NCBI GenBank assembly: GCA_964575425.1
Contig: CAZNRD010000031.1
Span: 1-34,668, forward strand
Origin: DATEAV01 sp964575425
Lineage (GTDB): Bacteria > Chloroflexota > Anaerolineae > Anaerolineales > E44-bin32
DNA length: 34,668 nucleotides
Direction: 5' to 3'
The position numbers were made by a program, and so were the translations under genes. The notes under the pieces are model-generated. The model was not told the DNA's origin and did no database searches. It worked only from the letters and a program-made list of their open reading frames with translations. Positions 1 through 7,968 of this stretch are shown in pieces (the stretch's first letter is position 1; the number at the start of each line of letters is the position of its first letter).

Positions 1-1
1 G

Positions 2-877
2 GCATCCGATATCCTGCGCCGGGCGTACGATCTGGGAATCAACTTCTTCGACAACGCGGACATCTACGCCAACGGCGAGGCGGAGATCGTGATGGGGGAG
101 GCGATCAAGGACCTGCCGCGCCAGGCGCTCGTGATTTCCAGCAAAGTGTTCTGGCCAACGATGCCGGGCCCGAACGGGCGCGGCCTTTCTCGCAAGCACA
201 TCTTCGAGTCGTGTCACGCCTCGCTGCGGCGGCTGAACCTTGAGTATCTGGACCTGTACTTCTGCCATCGGTACGACCCCGAGGTGCCGCTCGAGGAGGT
301 GGTGCGGGCGATGGACGATCTGGTACATCAGGGCAAGGTGCTCTACTGGGGGACCTCGGAGTGGCGCGCCGCCCAGATCGCGCACGCTCACGCCATCGCG
401 CAGCGCGGGGGCCTGTATCCGCCGGCGGTGGAGCAGCCGCACTACAACCTGCTGGTGCGCAGGGTGGTGGAGCAGGAGCTGGTGCCGGCGGCTGAGGACT
501 TCGGCTTTGGCATGGTCACCTGGAGCCCGCTGAGGTCGGGGCTGCTGACAGGAAAGTACAACGAGGGCATTCCGAAAGGCTCCCGGCTGTCGCTGGAGAG
601 CTACGCCTGGCTGCGCGACATCCGGAACGAGGAAGACGTGGCCAAGGTGAAGAAGCTCGCCGAAGTGGCGGCCGACCTGAACGTGACGCTGCCGCAGCTT
701 GCCATCGGCTGGATCCTTCGGTTGCCGCAGGTGAGCAGCGTCATCACCGGAGCGACGCGCGTGCAGCACGTCGAGGACAACGTCAAGGCGATTGAGGTGG
801 TCGACAGGCTGACTCCCGAGATGCTGGCGCGGATCGATGCCATTGTCGGAAATGCTCCGGAGGAGGAAGGGGACTAG
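2..877 (+). CDS. Aldo/keto reductase, Kv-beta-like (5' end missing)
   Basis: This is an NAD(P)H-dependent oxidoreductase of the aldo/keto reductase superfamily that reduces carbonyl compounds in the cytoplasm. The gene runs in from outside the window, so the first strand of the barrel is missing. The catalytic tetrad is readable: Asp and Tyr in NFFDNADIYANGEAE (bases 41-85), Lys in ISSKVFW and His in YFCHRYDP. The later WGTSEW and TWSPLRSGLLTGKY segments resemble the voltage-gated potassium channel beta-subunit branch (AKR6, YghZ-like) of the family. About 291 residues are present, against 310-330 usual. The substrate cannot be told from sequence. The gene ends at TAG and is followed by 185 bases in which I see no gene. 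Confidence 0.9.
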   Translation, partial: ASDILRRAYDLGINFFDNADIYANGEAEIVMGEAIKDLPRQALVISSKVFWPTMPGPNGRGLSRKHIFESCHASLRRLNLEYLDLYFCHRYDPEVPLEEVVRAMDDLVHQGKVLYWGTSEWRAAQIAHAHAIAQRGGLYPPAVEQPHYNLLVRRVVEQELVPAAEDFGFGMVTWSPLRSGLLTGKYNEGIPKGSRLSLESYAWLRDIRNEEDVAKVKKLAEVAADLNVTLPQLAIGWILRLPQVSSVITGATRVQHVEDNVKAIEVVDRLTPEMLARIDAIVGNAPEEEGD

Positions 878-1062
878 TCGAGCCGTCGGGAGGGGCCAAA
901 CCGGCGGGAGCGAACCGGGCACCCTCGAACAGCAGTACAAGATGCGCGGCGCCCATCCCTGAGCGGTGCATGTGAACGCCGGTCGGGGCCTGGGCGCTGT
1001 GCTCTCTCAGGGCTTGCAGAGCGGGCGAATGTTGCCACACTCTCTCCAGACGAAGCGAAGTA

Positions 1063-1872
1063 TCAGCTCGAGTCTGTGTCGATGGGATAGGGGATCGGAC
1101 GGCGGCCCTCGAAGCCGGCCACGACCTGGAAGCCGGCCGCGCGGGCTAGGTCCAGGCAGTGCTCCAGGCCGAAGCCTACGTGCTCAGGCAGGTGAGCGTC
1201 GGAGCCGAGGGTTACCCAGCGGCCGCCCTCCTGGCGAAACCAGGTGAGCACCTGGAGGCCCGGGGAGGTCTCACGGACGGGGCGGCGGAGCGTGCCCGTG
1301 TTGATTTCGACGGCGATATCGTTGAGGGCGCAGGCGCGGAGCACGGCCCGGATCTCCTCTTCATAGTGCTGCGGTTTGAAGGGACCGTAGCGCTCGGCGC
1401 CATACCGCTTGACCGCGTCCATGTGAGCCAGGATATCGAAGCCGCCGCACGAGGCAGCTCTCTCCAATTCGGCGAAGTATTCGCGGTATGCCTGGTCCTG
1501 CGGCTGGTCATAGTAGTGGGCGTCCCAGATCATCGTCGATCCCACCCAATGCAGCGCGCCGACACAGTAGTCCCAGGGGAAGCGACCGAGCATGTCGGCG
1601 AGGATGGAGCCGAAGCGGTGCGGCTCCCCTGCCTCGATGCCGGCGCGAATGACAAGCGAGTCGGCAAAGAGCTCGCGGCAGCGCGACAGTTCCTCCCACC
1701 AGGCCTCGACTCGGAAGGCGGCGTAGCACGGGTCTTCAGGGACCAGGTCGAAATGCTCGCAGAAACCGATTTCGGTCAGTCCGAAATCGATGGCGGCGCG
1801 GCAGAGCGGCGCCATAGGCGTTTCGGAATCGCAGGAGAAATCGCTGTGAAGGTGGTAGTCATACCGGATCAC
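1063..1872 (-). CDS. PHP-family histidinol-phosphatase-like phosphoesterase
   Basis: This is a metal-dependent phosphoesterase of the PHP superfamily, 269 residues, the size of HisK-type histidinol phosphatases, which remove phosphate from histidinol phosphate in histidine synthesis. Metal ligands of a trinuclear PHP site are visible: H7 and H9 (YHLHSDFS), H40 (CEHFD), E80, H108 (ALHW), H150 (LAHMDAVKRYG) and D225/H227 (GSDAHLPEHVG). I chose the GTG start at 1872 because the HxH motif normally lies a few residues from the N-terminus; an AGGACAGG stretch upstream could serve as ribosome site. Longer open reading into the divergent PBP-like gene is not needed. No other his gene lies nearby, so the exact substrate is inferred from family resemblance alone. 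Confidence 0.85.
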   Translation of the reverse strand: MIRYDYHLHSDFSCDSETPMAPLCRAAIDFGLTEIGFCEHFDLVPEDPCYAAFRVEAWWEELSRCRELFADSLVIRAGIEAGEPHRFGSILADMLGRFPWDYCVGALHWVGSTMIWDAHYYDQPQDQAYREYFAELERAASCGGFDILAHMDAVKRYGAERYGPFKPQHYEEEIRAVLRACALNDIAVEINTGTLRRPVRETSPGLQVLTWFRQEGGRWVTLGSDAHLPEHVGFGLEHCLDLARAAGFQVVAGFEGRRPIPYPIDTDSS

Positions 1873-1969
1873 GATGGCCTGTCCTGATGTCCCCGCCGGT
1901 GGGGGAGGAATGTGCGGCCTGGGCCAGCCGGGAGGGAGCAGCGGCCCGCCCCGGCCGGGGCCGAGCGTG

Positions 1970-1975
1970 TACAAT
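1970..1975 (+). promoter_or_regulatory. -10 box TACAAT, 6 bases before the PBP-like start codon
   Basis: TACAAT at 1970-1975 is followed by only CGTAGC and then ATG at 1982. If this is the -10 element, transcription would begin at or next to the start codon, giving a leaderless mRNA. No convincing -35 hexamer is present at 16-18 bases. The same geometry recurs upstream of rnd. Confidence 0.5.
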
Positions 1976-1981
1976 CGTAGC

Positions 1982-4888
1982 ATGCCCTCAGCCATTCGGG
2001 TGCTGCGGTGGAGAGCGCGCAGGGAAGCAGGCCGAGCAGGATGCAGACGCTGGGCCCGGGCCGGGATCCTGGTGGCAGGGCTGCTTTCGCTGATCGGCGG
2101 CTCACTGGGCCTGATCGGTGCCCTGGCGTACGACAGGGTGCTGGAGGGGATGCCATCGGTCGAGGACATCGAGCTCCTGTTCGATCCCTCCCAGGGAGGC
2201 GCCTACCGCAGCACTCGCCTCTACGACCGCACGGGCCGAATCCTGCTGCTCGAGATCTCCAGCCCGCCGCTGCCAGACGTCGTGCCCCAGCACCTGCAGC
2301 AGGCAGCCGTGGCTTTCATCGATCCCACTTTCTGGACCAATCCCGGCTACGACCCGGCCTCGCTGATGGACGCTGTGCGACGGGGACTTGCCGGGCAGCA
2401 AGCTGAACCCCCACCCTCGATCACTCAGCGGCTGGTGCGGACGGCGCTGCTCCCGGCGGGAGAGCATCGACTGCCGGAGTGGCTCCAGGTGCTGCGCGAG
2501 GCAGTTCTGGCCGGGGAACTGACGGCGCGCTATCCGAAGGAGCAAATCCTGGCATGGTACTTGAGCAGTGCCCCGGCGGGACCGGCAGGCCGCGGCGTGG
2601 AGGCAGCGGCTCGCCGCTACCTGGGGAAGTCCGCCGCAGGCCTCACGCTCGGCGAGAGCGCGCTTCTCGTGGGGGTATTGGAGGACCCCGCCCTCAACCC
2701 GTGGGATGCGCCGCAGCGGGCCAAGGCTCGCCAGTCGGAAGCGTTGGAGGCCATGCAGGCTGGGGGCATGATCGAGGCCGACGCCGCGAAGGCGGCGTCG
2801 GCTCTGCCCCTGTCGCTGCAGCCGCAGGAGGCAGTTCAGGGCTCAAGCTTCGAATCCTTCGGTCGGTTGGTGCTGGCGCAACTGGGCGAAGGGCTCGGGC
2901 CAGGCTTTGTCGACCGCGGCGGCCTGCGCGTCCTGACTACGCTCGACTACGACTTGCAGCTTCAGGCAGAATGTCTGGCGCGGACCCAGGTTCTGCGGCT
3001 TTCTGGCGCGGATGCTGCTGCGGTGGCGCCGGCGAGTGATGGAACGGCCTGCATTGCCGCTGGCCTGCTTCCCCCGTTGCGTCCGGGTGACGTGGGTGTT
3101 GACCATCATCTGCGTGCGGCCGCAGTGGCAGTGCTGGAGCCGAGCAGCGGCGAGGTGCTCACTCTGGTGACGCCAGCGGGGACCGGACCGTCGGGCACAG
3201 TCCTGGGCGAGGCCGGGACAAGCCTCTATCCCTTCCTCTATTTGACCGCCCTGGCGAGCGGCTACTCCCCGGCTTCCATGGTCCTGGATGTGCCGACAAC
3301 GCTTGTCGACAGCGACGGCATCCCATACGCAGCGGAAAGCCCCAGCGGGATCTTCCGCGGCCCTGTTCGTATGCGCACAGCGCTGGTCAATGCATATCCG
3401 GCGCCGGCAGCGCGCACCCTGGAGCAAATTGGTGTCGCGGCCGTGACGCGAACGGCGCGGCAAATGGGACTGACCACCGTCGGCAGCCCCGAAACGGGGC
3501 GCAGCGCAGCCGATCTGCTCAAGGAGACACGGGTCGATCTGCTCGAGCTGGCCTACGCGTACGGAGTGGTGGGGAACGGCGGGGTGATGGTGGGCATGGT
3601 GTCCGGGAATGAAGAAGTGACTCGTTTGAGCCCTACTCTTGTCCTGCGGGTGGAAGATAGCAGGGGCCGGGCAATGTACGAATACCGTCCAGAGACCCGG
3701 GTCGTCCTCAGCGTGCAGCTTGCCTACCTGATGGCTCACATGCTGAGCGACGAGACGGCGAGATGGGAATCGTTGGGCCGATCCAATGTCCTGGAGGTGG
3801 GGCGCTCGGCAGGGGCAATGATCGGGCTGACGGACGGCGGCCACGACAACTGGGCGGCCGGCTTCACGCCGGACCTGGCCGTGGCGACCTGGGTGGGCAG
3901 CCGCACGGGCGAGCCGATGCAGGGGATCGGTGCGCTCAACGGCGCGGCGCCGCTGTGGAATGCGGTGCTCCGCTACGCGGCGCGGGATCGCCCCCGTGCG
4001 GGCTGGGATCGCCCCCCGGGAATCAGCCAGATGGAGGTCTGTGATCCCTCGGGGCTGCTGCCTACGGAATACTGTCCGAAGGTTGTGCGGGAGGTCTTTG
4101 TTCAGGGCACCGAGCCGACCCACTACGACACGCTGTACCAGTCGTTCCGGGTGAACCGCGAGACAGGGAAGCTGGCGACGCTCTTCACGCCACTGGATCT
4201 GGTGGAGGAGCGCGTCTATCTGGTTCCGCCCCCGGAGGCTTCGGAGTGGGCCGAGCAAGCCGGGATTGAGCGACCGCCGCAGGAGTACGACACGATCTAT
4301 TCCCCGCCGTTCGATCCGCGGGTCAACATCACGGCGCCGGCGGCATTCTCGCTGGTGCGGGGCGTGGTGACGGTGCAGGGCAGCGTTCAACTGCCGGATC
4401 TGGACTACTACCGGCTGCAGTATGGACAGGGGCTGAACCCGAGCCGGTGGGTGCAGGTGGGGGTGGATGTGCGCCGGCGGGTGCGACAGGATAGGCTTGG
4501 GGAATGGGATACGAGCGGGCTGGATGGGCTGTACACGTTGCAGCTGATGGCTGTCCTTGGGGACGGACGCGTGATCACGGCAGCGATGCCGGTGACGGTG
4601 GACAACCAGCCTCCGCAGGTGCGACTGCTGCTGCCCGAGGCCGGCCAGGTCTTTCGCGGCGCAGTCAACGAATCCGTGGTCCTTCACGCCGAGGTGGCCG
4701 ATGAGGTGGGCATCGAGCGCGTCGAGTTCTTTGTCGATGGCCGAGCCGTGGCTTCGATCAAAGCGCCGCCGTTTTCGACGCGCTGGAATCCGGCGTCCGC
4801 TGGCGAACACGTGGTCTTTGCCCGCGCCCACGATCAGGCCGGCAACCGTGCCGAGAGCGAGCGGGTGACGATCCGGGTAGCGCGCTGA
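1982..4888 (+). CDS. Class A penicillin-binding protein homologue with degenerate active sites
   Basis: This is a 968-residue bitopic protein with the architecture of a bifunctional peptidoglycan synthase. It has a cytoplasmic basic N-terminus, one membrane segment (about 28-50), a GT51 glycosyltransferase domain (about 75-280), a transpeptidase domain (about 380-645), a Cys-containing linker (MEVCDPSGLLPTEYCP) and two C-terminal Ig-like domains. The fold-level signatures survive (FWTNPGYDP, SITQRLVRT, REAVLAGEL, GFTPDLAVATWVG), but catalytic positions do not. The GT51 glutamate of the usual TED motif is I113. The SxxK motif reads T413-S-L-Y416, SxN reads A471-Y-P473, and KTG reads R608-S-A-G. 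It is therefore probably a pseudo-PBP with a structural or regulatory role in the envelope. ATG at 1982 was chosen because upstream codons overlap the divergent gene's 5' end and the -10 box lies directly before it. Confidence 0.85.
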   Translation: MPSAIRVLRWRARREAGRAGCRRWARAGILVAGLLSLIGGSLGLIGALAYDRVLEGMPSVEDIELLFDPSQGGAYRSTRLYDRTGRILLLEISSPPLPDVVPQHLQQAAVAFIDPTFWTNPGYDPASLMDAVRRGLAGQQAEPPPSITQRLVRTALLPAGEHRLPEWLQVLREAVLAGELTARYPKEQILAWYLSSAPAGPAGRGVEAAARRYLGKSAAGLTLGESALLVGVLEDPALNPWDAPQRAKARQSEALEAMQAGGMIEADAAKAASALPLSLQPQEAVQGSSFESFGRLVLAQLGEGLGPGFVDRGGLRVLTTLDYDLQLQAECLARTQVLRLSGADAAAVAPASDGTACIAAGLLPPLRPGDVGVDHHLRAAAVAVLEPSSGEVLTLVTPAGTGPSGTVLGEAGTSLYPFLYLTALASGYSPASMVLDVPTTLVDSDGIPYAAESPSGIFRGPVRMRTALVNAYPAPAARTLEQIGVAAVTRTARQMGLTTVGSPETGRSAADLLKETRVDLLELAYAYGVVGNGGVMVGMVSGNEEVTRLSPTLVLRVEDSRGRAMYEYRPETRVVLSVQLAYLMAHMLSDETARWESLGRSNVLEVGRSAGAMIGLTDGGHDNWAAGFTPDLAVATWVGSRTGEPMQGIGALNGAAPLWNAVLRYAARDRPRAGWDRPPGISQMEVCDPSGLLPTEYCPKVVREVFVQGTEPTHYDTLYQSFRVNRETGKLATLFTPLDLVEERVYLVPPPEASEWAEQAGIERPPQEYDTIYSPPFDPRVNITAPAAFSLVRGVVTVQGSVQLPDLDYYRLQYGQGLNPSRWVQVGVDVRRRVRQDRLGEWDTSGLDGLYTLQLMAVLGDGRVITAAMPVTVDNQPPQVRLLLPEAGQVFRGAVNESVVLHAEVADEVGIERVEFFVDGRAVASIKAPPFSTRWNPASAGEHVVFARAHDQAGNRAESERVTIRVAR

Positions 4889-4912
4889 GCGACGGCCGCA
4901 GCAGCGGAGAGG

Positions 4913-4946
4913 GAGGCCTGGGTGGGCAGAGCCGAGCCCAGGCCTC
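4913..4946. terminator. Hairpin between convergent genes
   Basis: GAGGCCTGGG at 4913-4922 pairs perfectly with CCCAGGCCTC at 4937-4946 around a 14-base loop. It lies just after the PBP-like gene and faces the minus-strand lipoprotein region, so it could terminate both transcripts. No clear T-run follows on either strand, so the call rests on stem strength and position. Confidence 0.5.
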
Positions 4947-4952
4947 GGCCCT

Positions 4953-5301
4953 TCAGCCGATGATTTCCAGGAAGCCGAAGCTGATCCTCGACTTGGCCTC
5001 ATTCGTTCCCAGCGTGACCCCGCGGTAGCGATCGGCGTGGAAGGGGGAATCTGGCTCGGTGGGTGTTGGCGACATCTGCGCCGGGGTGATCGTCGCGGGA
5101 GGGGCGATTGCTGCAGAAGGCGATGGAGACGCAAGCGGCGCACCGAGTTTGCCCCTAGGGAAATGGAGGGTCCCGCAGAGCGAACGTCCAAACCACTGCT
5201 TTGAGTGGCAGCCGGAGTTGGCCCGAGGTGTCCGGGATGTCCTCGGCGCAGTTCACGCTGCCGTGAACGAGGCGATGCGCGCCGGGAGCCACCCAAGAGG
5301 T
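4953..5301 (-). pseudogene. Possible decayed coding stretch downstream of the lipoprotein gene
   Basis: This gap downstream of the lipoprotein gene at 5302 is not obviously non-coding. Directly after its TAG (5304-5302) the same minus-strand frame stays open for 48 more codons, to a TAG at 5157-5155. A second minus-strand frame then reads a Pro/Thr linker (ending MSPTPTEPDSPF) and ...RYRGVTLGTNEAK..., stopping at 4953. The two pieces would be joined by a frameshift. The linker resembles those after the lipoboxes of the neighbouring lipoproteins. No start codon with a ribosome site was found. It may be the remains of a third secreted protein or simply chance open frames. Confidence 0.25.
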
Positions 5302-5976
5302 CTACTGGTCTGGACTGAGCGTCCAGGTGATGCCGGCTGAGGAGATCAAGATACCTTGCTGCTCGTCAAGGACATTCTCGTCGCAGTCGAGCGCCTGCAG
5401 GTCATACTCCTGGCCTGGCGGGACGGCGAAGTTGCGGCTGGAGCCAGGGGGCAATGACTCCTGCGAGCCGAGCCAGTCGCTGCCCCAGTTCGGTCTGGCA
5501 GAGGGGCTGATGCGGACGTAGCAGATTTCGACCTGGGAGTTGTTGATCAGCGTCACGGTCTCGGGGACGAAGGGGATTGCCCAGGTGAGGCCGGCAGCGG
5601 AGATGGCGACTTCCCACTGCTCGGCGATCAGGGCGCGGTCGCAGTCTAAGGCGCGCATGTCGTAGGTCCCGGGAGCGATCTGGAAAGCGAGGCTAGTGCC
5701 TTTGTCCAGCGTCGCGGCCTCACCCAGCCAATCCTCACCCCACTCGTCGCTGGTGGCGTGGGAGATCTGGAGGTAGCAGACAGTTCGTGCCGAGTCGTTC
5801 GAGACGGTGATGACGGCGCCGCCCCCTGCGAGCCCGGGCAGGGCGCTTGGGGTTGGCGTGGGCTCGGGGGTTGGCGTGGCGGCTGGGGCCAGTGGCGAGC
5901 AGGCCAGGATGGCAAGGATGATGGCCGCCGCCGGCAGCAGGGCGGGGTGGATGCGAGACCGAGGGGTGGATTTCAT
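5302..5976 (-). CDS. Secreted lipoprotein with two WGxDWLG/ALDCD repeats
   Basis: This is a 224-residue exported lipoprotein of unknown function. The signal peptide ends in a lipobox (LAILAC, Cys26) and is followed by a Thr/Pro linker (31-44), as is common for proteins held off the outer face of the membrane. The rest is two copies of an ~82-residue unit, at about 54-134 and 139-222. Each has a V-x-N-x-S beta strand, C-Y-x-x-I-S, W-G-x-D-W-L-G (79-85 and 164-170), a P-G segment and Y-D-x-x-A-L-D-C-D (105-113 and 191-199). Two conserved Cys per repeat could form a disulfide. The same unit ends the protease encoded just upstream. The start has a good AAGGAGA ribosome site about 8 bases away. 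I do not recognise a named family. Confidence 0.8.
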   Translation of the reverse strand: MKSTPRSRIHPALLPAAAIILAILACSPLAPAATPTPEPTPTPSALPGLAGGGAVITVSNDSARTVCYLQISHATSDEWGEDWLGEAATLDKGTSLAFQIAPGTYDMRALDCDRALIAEQWEVAISAAGLTWAIPFVPETVTLINNSQVEICYVRISPSARPNWGSDWLGSQESLPPGSSRNFAVPPGQEYDLQALDCDENVLDEQQGILISSAGITWTLSPDQ

Positions 5977-6220
5977 TTAGGCGTCTCCTTAGGGTTGGTG
6001 GGGCGATGCGATCTTGGGTCAGTATAGGGCCTCATCAGGGGCGAGGCAATGCAGAATGGTTTGCAGTCTCCTTTCAACCGTGCGTGCCGTGGGAGAGCGG
6101 CGAGGGTCCAAGTCTGCTCACTGGTACGGCGCACGTCTGTGCCAGCGGCCCGGCCCGATAATAGCATATTTTCCACCCGAACGGTATGGATGCGGAAGGT
6201 GCCGCGTGCCGTGCTCTGGC

Positions 6221-7756
6221 TCACGGGCCGCGGCTCAGGCTGATGATGGCTTCGTGGCTGAGGTCAATGCCGTAGTGCTCGGCGACGCGTTCGAGGTCGC
6301 AGTCCAGGACAAGCAGGTCGTAGGTGCTGGCAGGGACCTCGAACACTCTCGAGGTACGCGATAGGACGACTTCCGTCTCGCCCAGGTCGTCCTGGCCCCA
6401 GTTCTGGGCCCGGCTGGGGGAGAGGTAGAGGAAACAAGCGGGCATGACGGTGTCGTTGACGACGGTGAGGCGCACGATGGGGTGATCGCCGCCGACGAAC
6501 ACGGAGTCGGCTGCGAGGCTCTCGCCTTCGACCTCCAGCACCACCTCGTACAGCCCGTCTGCGAGGACGAGGTCGTTGTGGATGCACGCCCACCAGTTGC
6601 TGCCCGTTGTGCCGCCCACCCAACTGTCGTTGAGGACACTTCCGCCCTCGTCCAATTCGCCGTTGACGAACCAGTAGGCGGACCATGTCATGCCGTCGAC
6701 CATGCCCTCGTAGTCCCAAAAGGCGCAGACGTCGACGGTGTCCGCGGGGAGCACCGGAAGGAGGCGTGTTGGCCGGTCGTCGAACGTGACGCCGTCGGCG
6801 AAGACCAGGTTGGAGAAGCTTGTCTGAGAGAGGTCAAAGCCGCCAGCGGGTTCGACCTGCGAGACAACGCGGCCGTGGTACACGGCGCCGCTCATGGCGG
6901 CCTCGATTAGGGGGAGCGCCAGGTTGACGGGTCGCAGCCCGTTGATAAAGCCGCCAATGGGGACACAGGTGTCGCGGCTGTCGATCTCGCCGTCGCGATT
7001 GGTGTCGACCACCGGGCGGCAATCGACGATCTCGCCCTGCTCGGCTCCGGAGGAGGCGCGCGTCGGGACGCCGATGAGCTCGCCGTTGGCGTTTGCGCCA
7101 ACGCCGCCGCTGTTGCCGCCAGCGATGGTGGCATCGGTCTTGATCCAGGCGCGGCCCGCGACAGAGCGATCGGTGGTGAAGCCGCTGACGGCGCCTTCGG
7201 TAAAGGTGATGGTTTCACCGCCAATGCCGGGGTAGCCGAGGATTTGCACCGGGTCGCCGATTTCCACCGCGCTGGAGTCGCCAATGGGGATGGTGGGCAG
7301 GTCGAGGCGGACCGGGCTGCCGCTGAGGTCGGAGACGATGCGGATGACAGCCAGGTCGAGGCCGTAGTCGATGGCGGCGACTTCGGCTAGGTAGCGCAGC
7401 TCGGGGGGTCGATCGGTCACCTTGAGGACTGCGACGCCCAGGTCGGTGTACTCGCCGTAGCGGTCATCGACGACATGGGCGTTGGTCAGGATCAATCCGT
7501 CGGGAGTGATAATACTTCCTGAGCCAGACCAAGCGGGCGTGAACTGCCCGCCCTGGCGCATCAGAGCCAGGATTTGCACGGTGGCCTGGGCCAGCTCGGC
7601 GACGGAACGACGCTGCGGCGTGGGGCCAGGGGTTGTGCTGGGAGAGGGCACGGGGGTGGGCAGGGTATCGGGCTCGGGCAGGTTCCCGCAAGCCAGCACA
7701 GCGAGATGGACATACACGAACGCGACGCCGATCGAGGCGCTTCTCAGGGGTCTCAT
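6221..7756 (-). CDS. Secreted trypsin-fold serine protease lipoprotein with C-terminal repeat domain
   Basis: This is a 511-residue lipoprotein protease acting outside the membrane. Lipobox LAVLAC (Cys23) and a Pro/Thr linker (28-47) precede an S1-type catalytic domain (about 52-295). All three catalytic residues are present: H94 (TNAHVVDD), D134 (GLDLAVIRI) and S216 (IAGGNSGG). Within the domain a loop DTNRDGEID (251-259) has the spacing of a calcium-binding EF-hand/dockerin loop, flanked by cysteines C246 and C264. A middle domain of unknown type (310-425) follows. The last ~82 residues (427-508) repeat the WGxDxLG...LDCD unit of the neighbouring lipoprotein. No PDZ domain is visible, unlike DegP/HtrA. 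ATG at 7756 is preferred because AAGGG lies 9 bases upstream; an ATG three codons earlier has that site too close. Confidence 0.85.
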   Translation of the reverse strand: MRPLRSASIGVAFVYVHLAVLACGNLPEPDTLPTPVPSPSTTPGPTPQRRSVAELAQATVQILALMRQGGQFTPAWSGSGSIITPDGLILTNAHVVDDRYGEYTDLGVAVLKVTDRPPELRYLAEVAAIDYGLDLAVIRIVSDLSGSPVRLDLPTIPIGDSSAVEIGDPVQILGYPGIGGETITFTEGAVSGFTTDRSVAGRAWIKTDATIAGGNSGGVGANANGELIGVPTRASSGAEQGEIVDCRPVVDTNRDGEIDSRDTCVPIGGFINGLRPVNLALPLIEAAMSGAVYHGRVVSQVEPAGGFDLSQTSFSNLVFADGVTFDDRPTRLLPVLPADTVDVCAFWDYEGMVDGMTWSAYWFVNGELDEGGSVLNDSWVGGTTGSNWWACIHNDLVLADGLYEVVLEVEGESLAADSVFVGGDHPIVRLTVVNDTVMPACFLYLSPSRAQNWGQDDLGETEVVLSRTSRVFEVPASTYDLLVLDCDLERVAEHYGIDLSHEAIISLSRGP

Positions 7757-7937
7757 CGTCGCCATCCCTTGTGGCGGCGCGCCGCGAGCAAGGAGCAAGA
7801 GGCGACGTCAGCATACTGGTGGGCCTTTCGCGCCGCAAGGGTCAATGAGGCCGATGCGAAGCGAGGCTCGAGATCCATGGGGCGTCGTCAGAGGCCTTTG
7901 CCTCGAGGCGGAGGAGGCTTGTGCCTCGCAGCCGGGG

Positions 7938-7943
7938 TAGAAT
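7938..7943 (+). promoter_or_regulatory. Candidate -10 box TAGAAT upstream of surE
   Basis: TAGAAT lies 25 bases before the surE ATG in the 212-base region between divergent genes. I see no matching -35 hexamer and no strong ribosome site before surE, so this is a weak prediction. Confidence 0.3.
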
Positions 7944-7968
7944 TCAGCCCTCAGAGTCGAGCGATCAG

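Noticed and set aside
1874..1981. N-terminal extension of the PBP-like protein from an ATG at 1874
   Set aside because: It would be a Gly/Pro-rich stretch with no homology, it starts one base from the divergent gene's start, and the -10 box at 1970 lies inside it.
2843..5296. Very long minus-strand open frame (817 codons) opposite the PBP-like gene
   Set aside because: It is rich in Arg, His, Gln and Pro with no domain, as expected for an antisense reading of a GC-rich gene; the plus-strand product has clear homology.
7891..7904. GAGGC-CTTT-GCCTC hairpin upstream of surE as an operator or terminator
   Set aside because: It has a 5-bp stem in a GAGGC-rich stretch and no supporting position or tail.
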